A DNA stretch of 64,000 nt from Mycobacteroides abscessus ATCC 19977 (GCF_000069185.1 NC_010397.1:992001-1056000); one strand, 5' to 3'. Shown: positions 17,034 through 26,858, counted from the first letter of the stretch. Made by a program: numbers and translations. Notes: generated by a model not told the origin, from the sequence alone.

Positions 17034-17077
17034 AAAATGCCTGCCTACAAGCGTTGTCGCTCGTAGGCAGGCATTTT
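17034..17077. terminator. Bidirectional intrinsic terminator
   Basis: A 20-base stem (17034-17053 with 17058-17077, one mismatch, 4-base loop) is flanked by AAAA on one side and TTTT on the other. It works in both directions and sits exactly between the convergent thiolase and the MPT64-like gene. This is the clearest intrinsic terminator in the window. Confidence 0.92.
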
Positions 17078-17088
17078 CAGCAGTACTT

Positions 17089-17907
17089 CTAGCCGCCGTA
17101 TCCGGGACGCAGAATCGGGGCTACGGCACCGATCGGGATGTGGGCCTCGACGGTGCCGCCGTCCATCGACCACACCTGCGCGCCGGGGGTGTAGTCGATC
17201 GGATAGTCGTGCGCCACAGGGTAATCCGGCATGTAAATGACGAGCTCATCCGGGGTGAGGGCCCATGCCTTGTACCCGCCGGAGTACACCTTGTCGGGAG
17301 TCCAGCGTTCGGGGACGAATGGGTAGGTGCCCGGGCTGTGCGCCCAGGCGGCACGGTCGAAGCCCTCCAGGAGGTAAGGCTCGGCCAGCGGTGTGATGGC
17401 ATCCAGTCCCAGGCCGGGCTTCAGGATGTCCACCAATTGCAGCCGCTTACCGGTGGACATATCCCAGGTGAAGGTGCGGTACGCGTTGTTCGTCTGTGGA
17501 CCGTTAGCGTGATAGTCCTCGTGGAAGACCACTGACATCGCGTTGCCATGGTGGAACACCTGGAAATTCTCTTCGCCATAGCTGTCCTGAATCATGTCAG
17601 CGCCCTTGGCTTTCCAGTTGTTGTACAGGTTGCGCAGGTAGTCACGGATGGTCGGTCCGGTGGTTCCGTTGTCGACGAGATCTCCGGGGATGGCTACCTT
17701 GATGTCACGGTCGGCCTTGCGGGGCGAGGTGATCACCGTATGGCAGTACAGCCCGTCGAAATTGCCGCCGAGCTCACCGCAGAAGGACTGCGCCGACGCC
17801 CCCGCCAATGGTGCGCCGACGAGCGCGGTGCCCGCCATGGCGGCGGCGACCACCGTTCCGGCAACCCCTCGGGCTACCCGCCCGGCGAAGAGTTTAGAAA
17901 TCCGCAT
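17089..17907 (-). CDS. Secreted MPT64-like protein with DUF3298/RsiV-type domain
   Basis: The 272-residue protein has an N-terminal signal peptide (residues about 1-38, ending GAPLAGASA). The mature part begins with SFCGELGG and YCHTVI, which aligns by eye with the cysteine pair of MPT64 (TYCEELKG...CQI). The C-terminal half (YRTFTWDMSTGKRLQL and onward) matches the DUF3298 region of MPT64 and RsiV. MPT64 is a major secreted antigen of M. tuberculosis; a molecular function is not established. This copy is longer than MPT64 (228 residues). It is the last gene in the same direction as the mce operon and may be co-expressed. It ends against the two-way terminator. Confidence 0.82.
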   Translation of the reverse strand: MRISKLFAGRVARGVAGTVVAAAMAGTALVGAPLAGASAQSFCGELGGNFDGLYCHTVITSPRKADRDIKVAIPGDLVDNGTTGPTIRDYLRNLYNNWKAKGADMIQDSYGEENFQVFHHGNAMSVVFHEDYHANGPQTNNAYRTFTWDMSTGKRLQLVDILKPGLGLDAITPLAEPYLLEGFDRAAWAHSPGTYPFVPERWTPDKVYSGGYKAWALTPDELVIYMPDYPVAHDYPIDYTPGAQVWSMDGGTVEAHIPIGAVAPILRPGYGG

Positions 17908-17925
17908 GATTACCTTTCCGGTGGT

Positions 17926-18606
17926 CTACAGGTACTCGAGCTTGCTCGCTAGCCAACGGCCATCGATCTTTTCCATGGTGATTTTCATTCGGCTCTTGTC
18001 GACCCGTGGGTCCGGCCGCTGGGTGTTGGTGATGCTCTGGTCCACCATCATCAGCAGCACCACCTTGTTGGTGGACTTGTACTGGATGGCCGAGTTCACC
18101 ACCTTGCCATGCGAGGCGGCCTTGTTGTCGAGCAGCAATTGCCGCAGCTGCACGCTGGCCGGGGTGAAGTCCTTCTTGAGATCGCCGGTCGCCCCGTTGA
18201 GGATCTTGCGGAAGCTCTCGTCGATGTCGTTGCTATCGATGCTCGTCAAGGTCTCGGTATAGGGGATGGCAACCGCCAGGGCCTGCTCGCCTGCCGCGTC
18301 GATCTGATGCTGTTGCCAGACCTTCCAGCCGAAGATGCCGGAGAACACCAGCGCGCCGACCATGATCGCCGCGACAGCACCCAAGGCGGCGTAGCGAACC
18401 CACGACGCCCCCTTGGCGGCATCCCCGTCCTCGTCCGAACTAGCAGTCTCCGAGTCAGAGTCAGCGCTTGATGCGGCATCGGTATCGGTCGAAGCAGCGT
18501 CCTCGGCAATCTCCGAATCGGTCTCGGCGGCAGAGTCGACAGTCTCTTTGTCGTCGGCGGTGTCCGTGTCGGCGTCGTTTGTGGAATCGACGTCTTCTTT
18601 GGTCAT
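17926..18606 (-). CDS. Mce-associated membrane protein (Mas)
   Basis: The 226-residue protein has an acidic, Asp/Ser/Thr/Ala-rich cytoplasmic N-terminus (about 75 residues), one membrane segment (YAALGAVAAIMVGALVFSGI) and an extracytoplasmic domain with the fold of Mce-associated proteins (PYTETLTSIDSNDID, FRKILNGATGDL). These proteins stabilise or assist Mce transport complexes. The ATG at 18606 is preferred over the GTG three codons earlier. It lies 46 bases after mceF in the same direction, which supports membership of the operon. Confidence 0.85.
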   Translation of the reverse strand: MTKEDVDSTNDADTDTADDKETVDSAAETDSEIAEDAASTDTDAASSADSDSETASSDEDGDAAKGASWVRYAALGAVAAIMVGALVFSGIFGWKVWQQHQIDAAGEQALAVAIPYTETLTSIDSNDIDESFRKILNGATGDLKKDFTPASVQLRQLLLDNKAASHGKVVNSAIQYKSTNKVVLLMMVDQSITNTQRPDPRVDKSRMKITMEKIDGRWLASKLEYL

Positions 18607-18652
18607 GGTGACCACGGTAGTAGCTCCTTGTATCCGATTCGCAGGTCAGGCA

Positions 18653-19903
18653 TCAATGTGGGGGTTCGATCGGCAATGTCGGTCCACCATATGGGGTCGG
18701 TACCTGGAACCGGCCCTTCGGTGTCGGATCGGCCTTCTTGCCCATATCGGCCCCCATGGGCGGCCCCGCGGTGTCGTCCCCTGCTGGTCGCGGCGCATTC
18801 TTGGCGCCGCGGATCAGCACGGCCGGGTCCTCGTCCGCGCAATAGTTGGCGTACAAGAACGGTTCGGGGTAGTCGGCAGCTGAGCCCGGGAGTCGTGGCG
18901 TCGGGTAATCGCACACGTAGCGCGGGTACAGATCGGCGGTCGCCCAAATGCCGCCCTCGTGCATGATGCTCATCAGTGCGTCGAAGACCGAACCGCGATA
19001 GTTGGGGAACAGCGCGTTGAGCGCGGGAACGCGCAGATAGAGCAGCTTAGACGCGGTCGCCAGACTTCCCAATAGGGTCACCATGGTGTCCGAGTTGTCA
19101 TCGAACAGGTTGTCCACCGAGTGCAAGGTGTTGGGGGTCCGGTCGACGAGCGTGCGGTAGCCGTTCTGCATCTTGTCGATACCGCGCAGTGTGCGGCCCA
19201 GTTCGTTCGCGGTGGCCTGGATGCCGGAGTTCTTGTCCGAGGCCAGGGTCAGCACCACACGGCTGGACCGCAGGATGCTGGTGGTCTCGGGCAGCACCGA
19301 GTCGAGGGTGTTCAGCAGGAAGGTGCCGCCATCGATGATCTCGGTGAGCTTGCGCGGGCCTTCCTTGCTCAGACTCAGTTCCTTCTTGATGAGCTCGAGC
19401 TTCTTGGGGTCCACCTGGGCCAGCAGCCCGTCGGCGTCGGCGAGCAGCTTGGCCAGCGTGACGGGAACCTGGGCGCCCTGGGAGATGACCGCGCCGTCCT
19501 TGAGGAATGGTCCTTGATCCGAGACGCCCTCGAAGTTGATGTACTGCTCACCGGCCGGCGAGAGACCGGTGACGCGCACCTTCGCCGAGACGGGGATCTT
19601 GTACTTCGACTGGATCTCGGCGACGGCGTCGACGCCCTGTTGGGTGATATCCAGCGACTGGACCGTGCCGATCTTGACGCCGCGCAGCGCGACATCCTGA
19701 TTCGGCAACAGACCACCGGATTCCGGGAGCTGAACCTTGACGCGGTAGGTGCCGGAGAACGGGCTGACGCGCAAGGCGCCGACCGTCAGATAGCCGATGG
19801 CGATCAGTAGCACGGCTGCCAGCGCGATGCCGGAAAGCAGCATCTTCCTGCGATGTGCGGCCCGAACGGAGCCGACGAGGCCGTTGGCGATGGCGTTGAT
19901 CAT
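18653..19903 (-). CDS. mceF: MCE family protein MceF
   Basis: The 416-residue sixth Mce subunit has an N-terminal anchor (MLLSGIALAAVLLIAIGYL), the MlaD/MCE beta-barrel domain (residues about 45-125, YRVKVQLPESGGLLPNQDV) and a long helical region. It ends in a Pro-rich tail with GGPTLPIEP. ATG 19903 overlaps the mceE stop (ATGA). An open frame continues 79 codons upstream but is read-through of the mceE 3' end. In the assembled importer MceA-F form a periplasmic hetero-hexamer that channels lipids to YrbEAB. Confidence 0.92.
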   Translation of the reverse strand: MINAIANGLVGSVRAAHRRKMLLSGIALAAVLLIAIGYLTVGALRVSPFSGTYRVKVQLPESGGLLPNQDVALRGVKIGTVQSLDITQQGVDAVAEIQSKYKIPVSAKVRVTGLSPAGEQYINFEGVSDQGPFLKDGAVISQGAQVPVTLAKLLADADGLLAQVDPKKLELIKKELSLSKEGPRKLTEIIDGGTFLLNTLDSVLPETTSILRSSRVVLTLASDKNSGIQATANELGRTLRGIDKMQNGYRTLVDRTPNTLHSVDNLFDDNSDTMVTLLGSLATASKLLYLRVPALNALFPNYRGSVFDALMSIMHEGGIWATADLYPRYVCDYPTPRLPGSAADYPEPFLYANYCADEDPAVLIRGAKNAPRPAGDDTAGPPMGADMGKKADPTPKGRFQVPTPYGGPTLPIEPPH

Positions 19904-21210
19904 TGGCCCATCACCGCCGGCCCGGGGGCGGGCCCCGGTGGAGGAGCGGGCGCCGGTGTGGGCGTTGTCGTCTCTGCGGGGGCAGCAGCGGGAACTGCCT
20001 GCCCCGGTGGCGGGGGCACCGGGGCGCCCGGCGGTGGTCCGGGAACGCGCTCGATCACGCCCGGCTCGGTCGGGCTCGGTCGCATCGGGACGTCCTCGCC
20101 GTACACGCCCTTGCCTACGACACGTTCCTGCAGCCGCCACAACGTGTACTTGAAGGAGCCGACCAGCTGGGCCCAGTTGTAGCGCTTGGGACCGTGCGAA
20201 CCCACATCACCCTTGAAACCCGCATCCGGGATCGAGCCCAGTATCAGTCGATCAATGCTCACCCGCACGGAGATCGTGTCACTCGGAGTGATCTTGATGA
20301 GGGATGCGAATTGTCGGTTGAGCGCATTGATGTCGACGGTTGGGTCCTGCGCGACATCGTTCCACGCCTTGGCGATGGTGTTCGCGTCCTTGATGATGCT
20401 ATGGCCGCTGGTATCGGTACCCGCGATCGACGGGAACTTCTCCAATTGTTTGGTGGTGGCGCCGATCTGCAAAACCAACTGGGAGAGCTGCGCGGTGTTG
20501 GCCGCGAGAGTCTCGGTGGCTGGGTCGGCTTCCTTCACGATGTCCGTCAGGGTCTGGTTCTTGGTGTCGAGCTGGTCAGCCAGCTGCGCGGTCTGTGTGA
20601 GTGCCTCCGAGATCTGCGCGGATCGCGTATTCAATGTTCCCAGTAGGCGATTGGAGTCTTTGATGAGGTCGCCGAAGGCCTGGCCTTGATCGCCGGTGGC
20701 CTTGCCGAAACCGTTGATGACATTGGTCAGATTGCGCACCGCTCCGCCGTTGGAGACGAGCGCGGCCGAGCTCAGCACCGATTCCACCGTCGCGGCGGCC
20801 GTCGTCTCGTCCAGGCCGATGGTGTCGCCCTCCTTGAGGATCGGCCCATCTGACGGTGCACCCGCGGGGGGCCTGATCGAGACGAAGACGTCGCCCAGCG
20901 GGGTCGCCGAACGCAGCTCGGCGGTGCTGCCCTTGGGCAGGCGAACCCCGTCCAGAATGCGCAACGTGGTGATGGCGGTGTAGTTGCTCACTCGCATGTC
21001 ATCGACCTGGCCGACGTCGGCGCCGGCCAGCTTCACCTTCGCATTGTTGGGCAGGTTCAGGATGTTCGAGAACAGCGCCGTGAGGTGGTAGCCGCCGGTG
21101 CCAACGCCCGGGGCGGGCAGCGGGAGGTCACCCAGACCGTTGGTCGCACAGCCCGACAGGGCGATGGCAGTCGCGGCGCCCACGGCCGCCAGCCGCTTAC
21201 GTATAGCCAT
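19900..21210 (-). CDS. mceE: MCE family lipoprotein MceE
   Basis: The 436-residue protein has a lipobox LSGC at residues 18-21, the feature that identifies MceE (LprK-type) in Mce operons. The MCE domain follows (LTALFSNILNLPNNAKV, AGADVGQV) with a helical barrel-forming region. A Pro-rich C-terminal tail of about 70 residues contains runs such as PPPGPAPGPA. The ATG at 21210 shares one base with the mceD stop codon. The frame stays open for hundreds of codons upstream, but that stretch is an antisense-like reading of mceD. Confidence 0.92.
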   Translation of the reverse strand: MAIRKRLAAVGAATAIALSGCATNGLGDLPLPAPGVGTGGYHLTALFSNILNLPNNAKVKLAGADVGQVDDMRVSNYTAITTLRILDGVRLPKGSTAELRSATPLGDVFVSIRPPAGAPSDGPILKEGDTIGLDETTAAATVESVLSSAALVSNGGAVRNLTNVINGFGKATGDQGQAFGDLIKDSNRLLGTLNTRSAQISEALTQTAQLADQLDTKNQTLTDIVKEADPATETLAANTAQLSQLVLQIGATTKQLEKFPSIAGTDTSGHSIIKDANTIAKAWNDVAQDPTVDINALNRQFASLIKITPSDTISVRVSIDRLILGSIPDAGFKGDVGSHGPKRYNWAQLVGSFKYTLWRLQERVVGKGVYGEDVPMRPSPTEPGVIERVPGPPPGAPVPPPPGQAVPAAAPAETTTPTPAPAPPPGPAPGPAVMGQ

Positions 21211-22337
21211 CACTTTTGTCCCATCGCCGCGAGCCCGTCGAGCACGTAGGTGAGGCCGAAGTCGGGACCGTAGTCCTGCAACGTGCCTGTGCTGCAACCC
21301 AGCTGGCGCAGACCCATCAGGTTGCAGATCTCCTTGCCGGTCTGGCTCTCGAACAGCAGCTTGTCGGTGAGAAACCGTGCGCGAAAAGAACCGTTGTCTT
21401 GATCCACCGTGTTGTACAGGTTCTCCACGGCCAGCGGCGCGACGTCGATAGTTTCCGCCAGCTCGCGTTGGTTGTCGACCACGGTCTTGAGGGCGGTGTT
21501 GCCGTTGAGTATGGATTGTTTGATGTGGTCGCGGTTGGCATCCAGGAGGTCGCCGGCTTGCGTGACCAGATCGTTGAGTTGGCGCCCGGTGTTGCCGGTG
21601 CCCAGGGCCTCGTCGTCGATGATGTTGCTCAATTGATGGATGGTGGTGGAGAATTCGCGCAGCTTCCCGTCGTTGGCGGCCGCGGCGTCGAAGAGCGAAC
21701 TGACGTTCTTGATGATGGTGGTCATCTGCTCGCGGGTGGTCACGCCGCCTTCCGAACTGAGCCGCAGTGCCTTCGACAGCTCGTCGAGCCCCGACTTGAT
21801 CTTGTCGCCATTGCCGTCGGCGACACCGGCGGCCGCGTTGATGATGTCGCTGACCGGTCCCTGACCGTTGCCGTCGCCCTTGAGTGATACCGACAACTTG
21901 TCGAGCATGCCCAGCACACGGTCGAACTCGACCGGCGTCTTGGTCTTGTCCAGCCCGATGGTGTCGCCGTCCTGGAGTGTCGGACCGCCACGGTAGGGAG
22001 GGGTCAGCTCGACCTGGCGGTCGGTCAGGATCGAGGTGGACAGCGTGACAGCCTGCACGTCGACGGGCACCTTGACGTCCTTGTCGACGGTGAATTCGAC
22101 ATCGACATATCCCGATTGCGGCGTGATCTTTGTGATCTTGCCGACCGGCATGCCCAGCACCGCAACCACATTCGATTCGTAAAGACCCGAGGCGTTGTCG
22201 AACTGGGCGGTCAGCGTGATGTGGTCCAGCTGCGATTTCACGTAGTAGACGCACGCGCCCACGATCGCCGCGGCCACTGCCGCGACGGTTGCGATGACGG
22301 CTATCGCTCTGCCTTTTCCAGCGCCCTTGCTGTTCAT
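21210..22337 (-). CDS. mceD: MCE family protein MceD
   Basis: The 375-residue protein starts at ATG 22337 (MNSKGAGKGR), sharing one base with the mceC stop codon. It has one membrane segment (VIATVAAVAAAIVGACVYYV), the MCE domain (LTAQFDNASGLYESNVVAVLGM) and a long helical region. The C-terminus (QLGCSTGTLQDYG) carries two cysteines a short distance from a MGLRQLGC segment. It is shorter than many MceD proteins because there is no Pro-rich tail. Confidence 0.92.
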   Translation of the reverse strand: MNSKGAGKGRAIAVIATVAAVAAAIVGACVYYVKSQLDHITLTAQFDNASGLYESNVVAVLGMPVGKITKITPQSGYVDVEFTVDKDVKVPVDVQAVTLSTSILTDRQVELTPPYRGGPTLQDGDTIGLDKTKTPVEFDRVLGMLDKLSVSLKGDGNGQGPVSDIINAAAGVADGNGDKIKSGLDELSKALRLSSEGGVTTREQMTTIIKNVSSLFDAAAANDGKLREFSTTIHQLSNIIDDEALGTGNTGRQLNDLVTQAGDLLDANRDHIKQSILNGNTALKTVVDNQRELAETIDVAPLAVENLYNTVDQDNGSFRARFLTDKLLFESQTGKEICNLMGLRQLGCSTGTLQDYGPDFGLTYVLDGLAAMGQK

Positions 22338-23383
22338 CACTTGCAGTCCTTGAAGTATTGGATCATGCCGAATTGCTTGGCGCGTCCACTGATTGCGCAC
22401 ATCCAGGAGTCGACCGCCAGACCGTTGGGTGCGTTGAACTCGATGGCGTTGCCGGTACCCGTGGCGTTCGCGACACCACGCAACGTGACCGGTGTGATCT
22501 GCAGGATGTTGCGTAGCAGGTCGTCATGCTGGCCGAGCATGTCGGTGAGTTGGTGCAGGGTTCTGAGCATCTCATCGAGCTGCGGGCGGTCCTTGATGGT
22601 GATCTTGCTGAGTTGTTGGACCAGGTTGGTCAGCGACTGCATCATGGCGTGAAAGGTGCCGCGGCGCACCACGAATTCACCGATCAGGTTCTGTCCCTGG
22701 TTGATCAGGGTTCCGATGCCCTGCTGCTGGTGGCGCAGGGTGTTGGTGACTTTCTCGGAGCTCTTCAAGAGTGTGCCGAGCTGATCGCGCCGTTCGGCGA
22801 TGATCTGCGAGAGCGTCTGGATATTCTGCATGGCCTGCGGAACCACCTCGGGCAGCCCATCGAGCTGCTTGCCCAGGATGCTCAGCGATTGCGCCACCTT
22901 GTCGAAGTCGACCTGATCGAAGGTGTTCGTCGCGTCCCTGAGAGTCGCCTGCAGGTCGTAGGGGACTTCCGTGTGCGCCAGGTCGATGGTCTTGTTGGGC
23001 AACGATCCGGGGCCCTCGGGCTGCAGGTCCAGGTACCGCGATCCCAGGATGGTGGTCACCCGGATGGCGGCCTTGGTGTCCTTGCCCAGTTTGACGTCAT
23101 CGCTTACCGAGAGCTTGGCCTCGACGTGATCGCCGACCAGCTTCATGCTGGTGACCGTTCCCATCGGAATGCCCGCTACCGTGATGGGCTGGCCCGCCCG
23201 CAGCGATGCGGCCTGCGCGAACTCCGCGGTGTAGGTGGTGTAGCCGAAACCGATCGCCTTCACCAGCAGCATTCCGCCCACCAGGGCGCCGATCACCGCG
23301 ATAGCGATGAACCCCAGCCAGGTCTTGTTATAGGTCTCGACCGGCCTGCTCTTGATTTTCTGCCATCGTGATTGCTCAGCCAT
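22337..23383 (-). CDS. mceC: MCE family protein MceC
   Basis: The 348-residue protein has the membrane segment GFIAIAVIGALVGGMLLV near the N-terminus, the MCE domain (YTAEFAQAASLRAGQPITVAG), then helices. It ends with MCAISGRAKQFGMIQYFKDC, a C-terminal cysteine pair. ATG 23383 overlaps the mceB end by 8 bases. It has no extended tail, unlike many MceC proteins. Confidence 0.92.
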   Translation of the reverse strand: MAEQSRWQKIKSRPVETYNKTWLGFIAIAVIGALVGGMLLVKAIGFGYTTYTAEFAQAASLRAGQPITVAGIPMGTVTSMKLVGDHVEAKLSVSDDVKLGKDTKAAIRVTTILGSRYLDLQPEGPGSLPNKTIDLAHTEVPYDLQATLRDATNTFDQVDFDKVAQSLSILGKQLDGLPEVVPQAMQNIQTLSQIIAERRDQLGTLLKSSEKVTNTLRHQQQGIGTLINQGQNLIGEFVVRRGTFHAMMQSLTNLVQQLSKITIKDRPQLDEMLRTLHQLTDMLGQHDDLLRNILQITPVTLRGVANATGTGNAIEFNAPNGLAVDSWMCAISGRAKQFGMIQYFKDCK

Positions 23384-24434
23384 TGGCCAAATTCCTGCAT
23401 CGTGGGGTGTGCTGGGCGACGTTGCCGGGCGTGGCCGCGTTGACGATGATCGGTACCACGTCGTTGAGCCCGGGGAAGAAGCCGGTGATGTTCAGATCGC
23501 AGATGTAGGCATTGCCGTAGGCGCCATCACCGGTGATGCGGGCCAGGCCCTTGAGAAGCAGCGGCAGGTTGCCGCCGAGGAACGCCAGCTTCGGTTCGAT
23601 CTGGACCATGTGCTTGGCGAAGCCGGGCTGGCGGGTGATGAGTTCGTCGAGGGACGGATAGACCTCATCGGTGATCTTCGACAGACGCCGCATGGTCTGC
23701 GCCAGAGAGCCCACCGAGTTGACCAGTTCTGGCCGCCGAGAGTCGAAGTCCGCCACCACTTTCCGGGTGTTGGTGATGGCCTTGTCCAGGCTGTCGTTCT
23801 GCTGGGCCAGATTGCCCGTCACGGTGCTCAGGCTGGTGATCACATTGCCCAGCACTTGATCACGCCCGGCGAAAGTCTTTGTCAGTGTTGAGGTTTGGTC
23901 AACCAGGGAGGTGATTGAGGCCTGATCGCCCTGCAGGGACTGAATGACACCTTTGGTGAGATTATCGGCCTGCTCGGGTGAGAGTGTGCTGAACAGTGGC
24001 TCATAGCCATTGAGCAGCGTCGTCACGTCGAAGGACGGGTCGGTCCGTTCGACCGGAATCGTGGATCCGCCGGCAAGCACATTGGTGTCGCCCGTCTTAC
24101 CGAGCGAAAGGCCCAAATACCGCTGACCCACGATGTTTTGGTAGGTCACCGAGGCCAGGGTGTTGCCGTAGAGCTTCTGGTCGTTCTGGACCACGAAGTC
24201 GACCTTGGCTTGCTTGTTGTTGACCAGCTCGATCTTCTCGACGCGTCCGACGCGTACACCGGCCATGCGCACGTCGTCACCGTCGCGCAGGCCGTAGACA
24301 TCGGTGAAGATCGCCGAGTAGGACGTGGTGCCGCCGGCGACGTCGCGGCGCAGCGTGGCGTACACCAACCACGTCAACGCCAGCGCGACCGCCATGAAGA
24401 CGGTCAGCGCGATCAACGGGCCACGGAACTTCAT
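23376..24434 (-). CDS. mceB: MCE family protein MceB
   Basis: The 352-residue protein has the N-terminal anchor PLIALTVFMAVALALTWLVY and the MCE domain (YSAIFTDVYGLRDGDDVRMAG). The helical barrel region follows, and the C-terminal stretch carries a YICDLNITGFFPG motif and a final cysteine. It overlaps mceA by 4 bases (ATGA) and mceC by 8. The tight packing indicates one transcript with translational coupling. Confidence 0.92.
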   Translation of the reverse strand: MKFRGPLIALTVFMAVALALTWLVYATLRRDVAGGTTSYSAIFTDVYGLRDGDDVRMAGVRVGRVEKIELVNNKQAKVDFVVQNDQKLYGNTLASVTYQNIVGQRYLGLSLGKTGDTNVLAGGSTIPVERTDPSFDVTTLLNGYEPLFSTLSPEQADNLTKGVIQSLQGDQASITSLVDQTSTLTKTFAGRDQVLGNVITSLSTVTGNLAQQNDSLDKAITNTRKVVADFDSRRPELVNSVGSLAQTMRRLSKITDEVYPSLDELITRQPGFAKHMVQIEPKLAFLGGNLPLLLKGLARITGDGAYGNAYICDLNITGFFPGLNDVVPIIVNAATPGNVAQHTPRCRNLANG

Positions 24435-25999
24435 GGGGATCCTTCCTTCGCGAGCGAGACCGTGGTGCCTCGCACGACCGGGCCGAGCAGCAGCTGTGTG
24501 GCGGAGCTGGCCGGCTTATCGGTGATGACACTGAGCTGAGCACGTTCGACCTGGCTGCCCACCGGGCCTACCGTGCCGCCGAACGAGGCGGGCGCGATCG
24601 GTGCGCCGCCGCCGTCGCGCGCCCCGGGGGCTACCGGCGCGGCGGGGATCGGCGGGGGCGGGGGCGGCGGTGGTTCGAGCAGATCGGGATCGGCCGTCCC
24701 GGGAACGCGCGGCGACGGATTCGGCTGCCACGGCGGCAGAGGCGGGTTCGGATCTGTCAGGTTCGGTCCGCCCGGCGGTACGACATACGGGGGTCCCACG
24801 GCTATGAGGTTTCCGTTGGGCCCCACCACGGTCCCGCGCGGCGGCTGCAGATCCGCCGGCACCTTGTAGTTCTGCGGCAGCAGTGTTTCCGGCAGGTCGG
24901 GCCGCACCACGAGCTCGGGAGCGGTGAAGCAGCTCGGTCCCTTGAGATCCCCGTATCGGGGGCAGTCCGCGCGGGTGTAGGTGGAGCCGGGTGTCATGGA
25001 CAGATTCACCCGCATGTTGGGAGTGTCCACTTCCGGCTTCCATGGTTCCTCGAACCACTTGTTTCCCAGCTGTGTTGCCTTCTGGAAGATCGTCTGGAAC
25101 TTGGACGCGTTGTTCGCGAAGGTGCCGATGACGGGGGTGAGCTCGGTGGTGATGCCGATCAGCTGATCGGTGTGGTTGTCGAAGGCCTGACGAGTGGTGC
25201 CCACCGTGGTGAGGCCGCCGTTGATCAGGCTGGTCAGTTGCTCGCGCTTCTCGACGAAGGTCTGCATCGGCTTGACGGCCTGGTGCAGCGAGTCGATCAG
25301 TTCGGGGGCCGTCTGCTTGAGCCCCTCGGTGGCATCGAGCAGAGCCTTTACCGTGGACGGCCCGGTGTCGGTCACCACGATGTCATTGAGCTGGGCGATA
25401 AGGCGATTCAGCTGCGCACCGCCGGTAAGCAGCTTGACGCGGCGGTTGTCGGTCGCGGCGCCGACGGCCGCCAGGATGCCGACGGAGTGGTCGTCTCGGC
25501 CGCGGCCCGTGGCGACCAGAACGTCGCGCAGCTTGCTCACCGTGGTCTGGAACAGCACGGTCGGCAGTTGGGTGTCCTCGGCGATATGCGCACCCGCACG
25601 AATGGGAGCGCCCGGACCGCGATCCACCAGCTGCACCGAGGAGACCGCGAAGACGTTGCTCGGAACTACGCGGGCAGTGGCGGTGCTGGGAATGGATTTG
25701 GCGTACTGCGGCTTGAGGTTGATGTGTACGAAGTTGGGCTGACCGTTGGAGGCGGGGGTGACTCCATCGACCTCGCCGACGAGAACGCCGTGATACTTCA
25801 CGTCGGACTTCTGCGGCAGGCCGTCACCCACATTGTTGAGGTCGGCAACTACGCGCACGAAGTCGTTGAGACGACCGGTGGATTTCAGCAGCATGAGCCC
25901 GGTGACCAGTGCGGCCACCACGATCATGGCGGCACCGGTACCCAACAGGAGTCGCTCAGAGGGGCCACGACCGTCTGTCTCAAAGGAATTCGACGCCAT
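24431..25999 (-). CDS. mceA: MCE family protein MceA
   Basis: The 522-residue first Mce subunit has the anchor GAAMIVVAALVTGLMLL and the MCE domain (DLNNVGDGLPQKSDVKYHGVL). A helical region follows, then a Pro-rich tail of roughly 150 residues containing a run of Pro residues near position 450. ATG at 25999 abuts the yrbEB stop at 26000. Proline-rich tails on MceA, MceE and MceF may cross or contact the cell wall (inference). Confidence 0.92.
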   Translation of the reverse strand: MASNSFETDGRGPSERLLLGTGAAMIVVAALVTGLMLLKSTGRLNDFVRVVADLNNVGDGLPQKSDVKYHGVLVGEVDGVTPASNGQPNFVHINLKPQYAKSIPSTATARVVPSNVFAVSSVQLVDRGPGAPIRAGAHIAEDTQLPTVLFQTTVSKLRDVLVATGRGRDDHSVGILAAVGAATDNRRVKLLTGGAQLNRLIAQLNDIVVTDTGPSTVKALLDATEGLKQTAPELIDSLHQAVKPMQTFVEKREQLTSLINGGLTTVGTTRQAFDNHTDQLIGITTELTPVIGTFANNASKFQTIFQKATQLGNKWFEEPWKPEVDTPNMRVNLSMTPGSTYTRADCPRYGDLKGPSCFTAPELVVRPDLPETLLPQNYKVPADLQPPRGTVVGPNGNLIAVGPPYVVPPGGPNLTDPNPPLPPWQPNPSPRVPGTADPDLLEPPPPPPPPIPAAPVAPGARDGGGAPIAPASFGGTVGPVGSQVERAQLSVITDKPASSATQLLLGPVVRGTTVSLAKEGSP

Positions 26000-26857
26000 T
26001 TAGCCGCCCAGCCTGGCGCCGGCGTCCACGCTCCAGAGGGCCATGGTGAGCAGCATGTTGATGATGATCACCAGGGTGATGGCGGCACGCATCGCATGTC
26101 CGGCAGCAACACCCACACCCTCGGGGCCACCGCTGGCGTAGAAGCCGTAGTAGCACTGGATGGTCGAGGCGATCCAGACGAAGATGATCGCCTTGATCAC
26201 CGAGTAGACGATGTCGATTCCGCTGACGCCGATACCGAAGTAATGCAGGTATGAGCCGATCGATCCACCGCTCATGATTCCCACCATGACCTGGCAGGAA
26301 AGGTAGCTGACGGCCAGGCACGCGACGTAGAGCGGAATGGTGACGACAATCGCGGCCATGAGCCGTGTGGTCACCAGATAGGGGATGGGCCGGATGGCGA
26401 TGGAGTCCATGGCGTCGATCTCCTCGGAGATGCGCATGGCGCCGAGCTGGGCGGTGAAGCGGCAGCCGGCCTGGGTGGCGAACGCGATCGCGGCCATGAT
26501 CGGAGCCAGCTCGCGGGTGTTCACCAGCGATGAGATGATGCCCGTCGCCGGTCCGAGGCCCAGCAGGTCAAGGAAGTTGTAGCCCTCGATGGCCACCAGT
26601 CCACCGGCGATGACGCCGAGGACGATCATGACGCCGGCGGTACCGCCACCCACGACGAGCGAGCCGTTGCCCCACGCGATATCGGAGAGGTGCCGCAGGA
26701 ACTCTTTCCAGTAGTGGCGCAACACGATCGGAACACCGGCGATGGCCCGGAAGAAGAACGCGACCATGTGGCCCAGCCGGGTGACCGGTTTCTGGACCCT
26801 GTTGTAGATGCCGACGAAGGGCCGTGCAATCGGGGGTACATAAGTTGATGCGGTCAC
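26000..26857 (-). CDS. yrbEB: YrbE family permease B of the Mce lipid importer
   Basis: The 285-residue integral membrane protein is homologous to MlaE, with about six hydrophobic segments and the conserved cytoplasmic coupling segment ISEEIDAMDSIAIRPIPYL that contacts the MceG ATPase. It starts at GTG 26857, one base after the yrbEA stop codon. It forms the inner-membrane channel with YrbEA. No mceG ATPase is present in the window; in mycobacteria MceG is normally encoded elsewhere and shared. Confidence 0.93.
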   Translation of the reverse strand: MTASTYVPPIARPFVGIYNRVQKPVTRLGHMVAFFFRAIAGVPIVLRHYWKEFLRHLSDIAWGNGSLVVGGGTAGVMIVLGVIAGGLVAIEGYNFLDLLGLGPATGIISSLVNTRELAPIMAAIAFATQAGCRFTAQLGAMRISEEIDAMDSIAIRPIPYLVTTRLMAAIVVTIPLYVACLAVSYLSCQVMVGIMSGGSIGSYLHYFGIGVSGIDIVYSVIKAIIFVWIASTIQCYYGFYASGGPEGVGVAAGHAMRAAITLVIIINMLLTMALWSVDAGARLGG

Positions 26858-26858
26858 G

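Noticed and set aside
21211..22254. Upstream extension of mceE through mceD, giving a 784-residue fusion
   Set aside because: The extension is mceD read in another frame (Arg/Gln/His-rich); mceE has its own ATG with a lipobox signal peptide at 21210.
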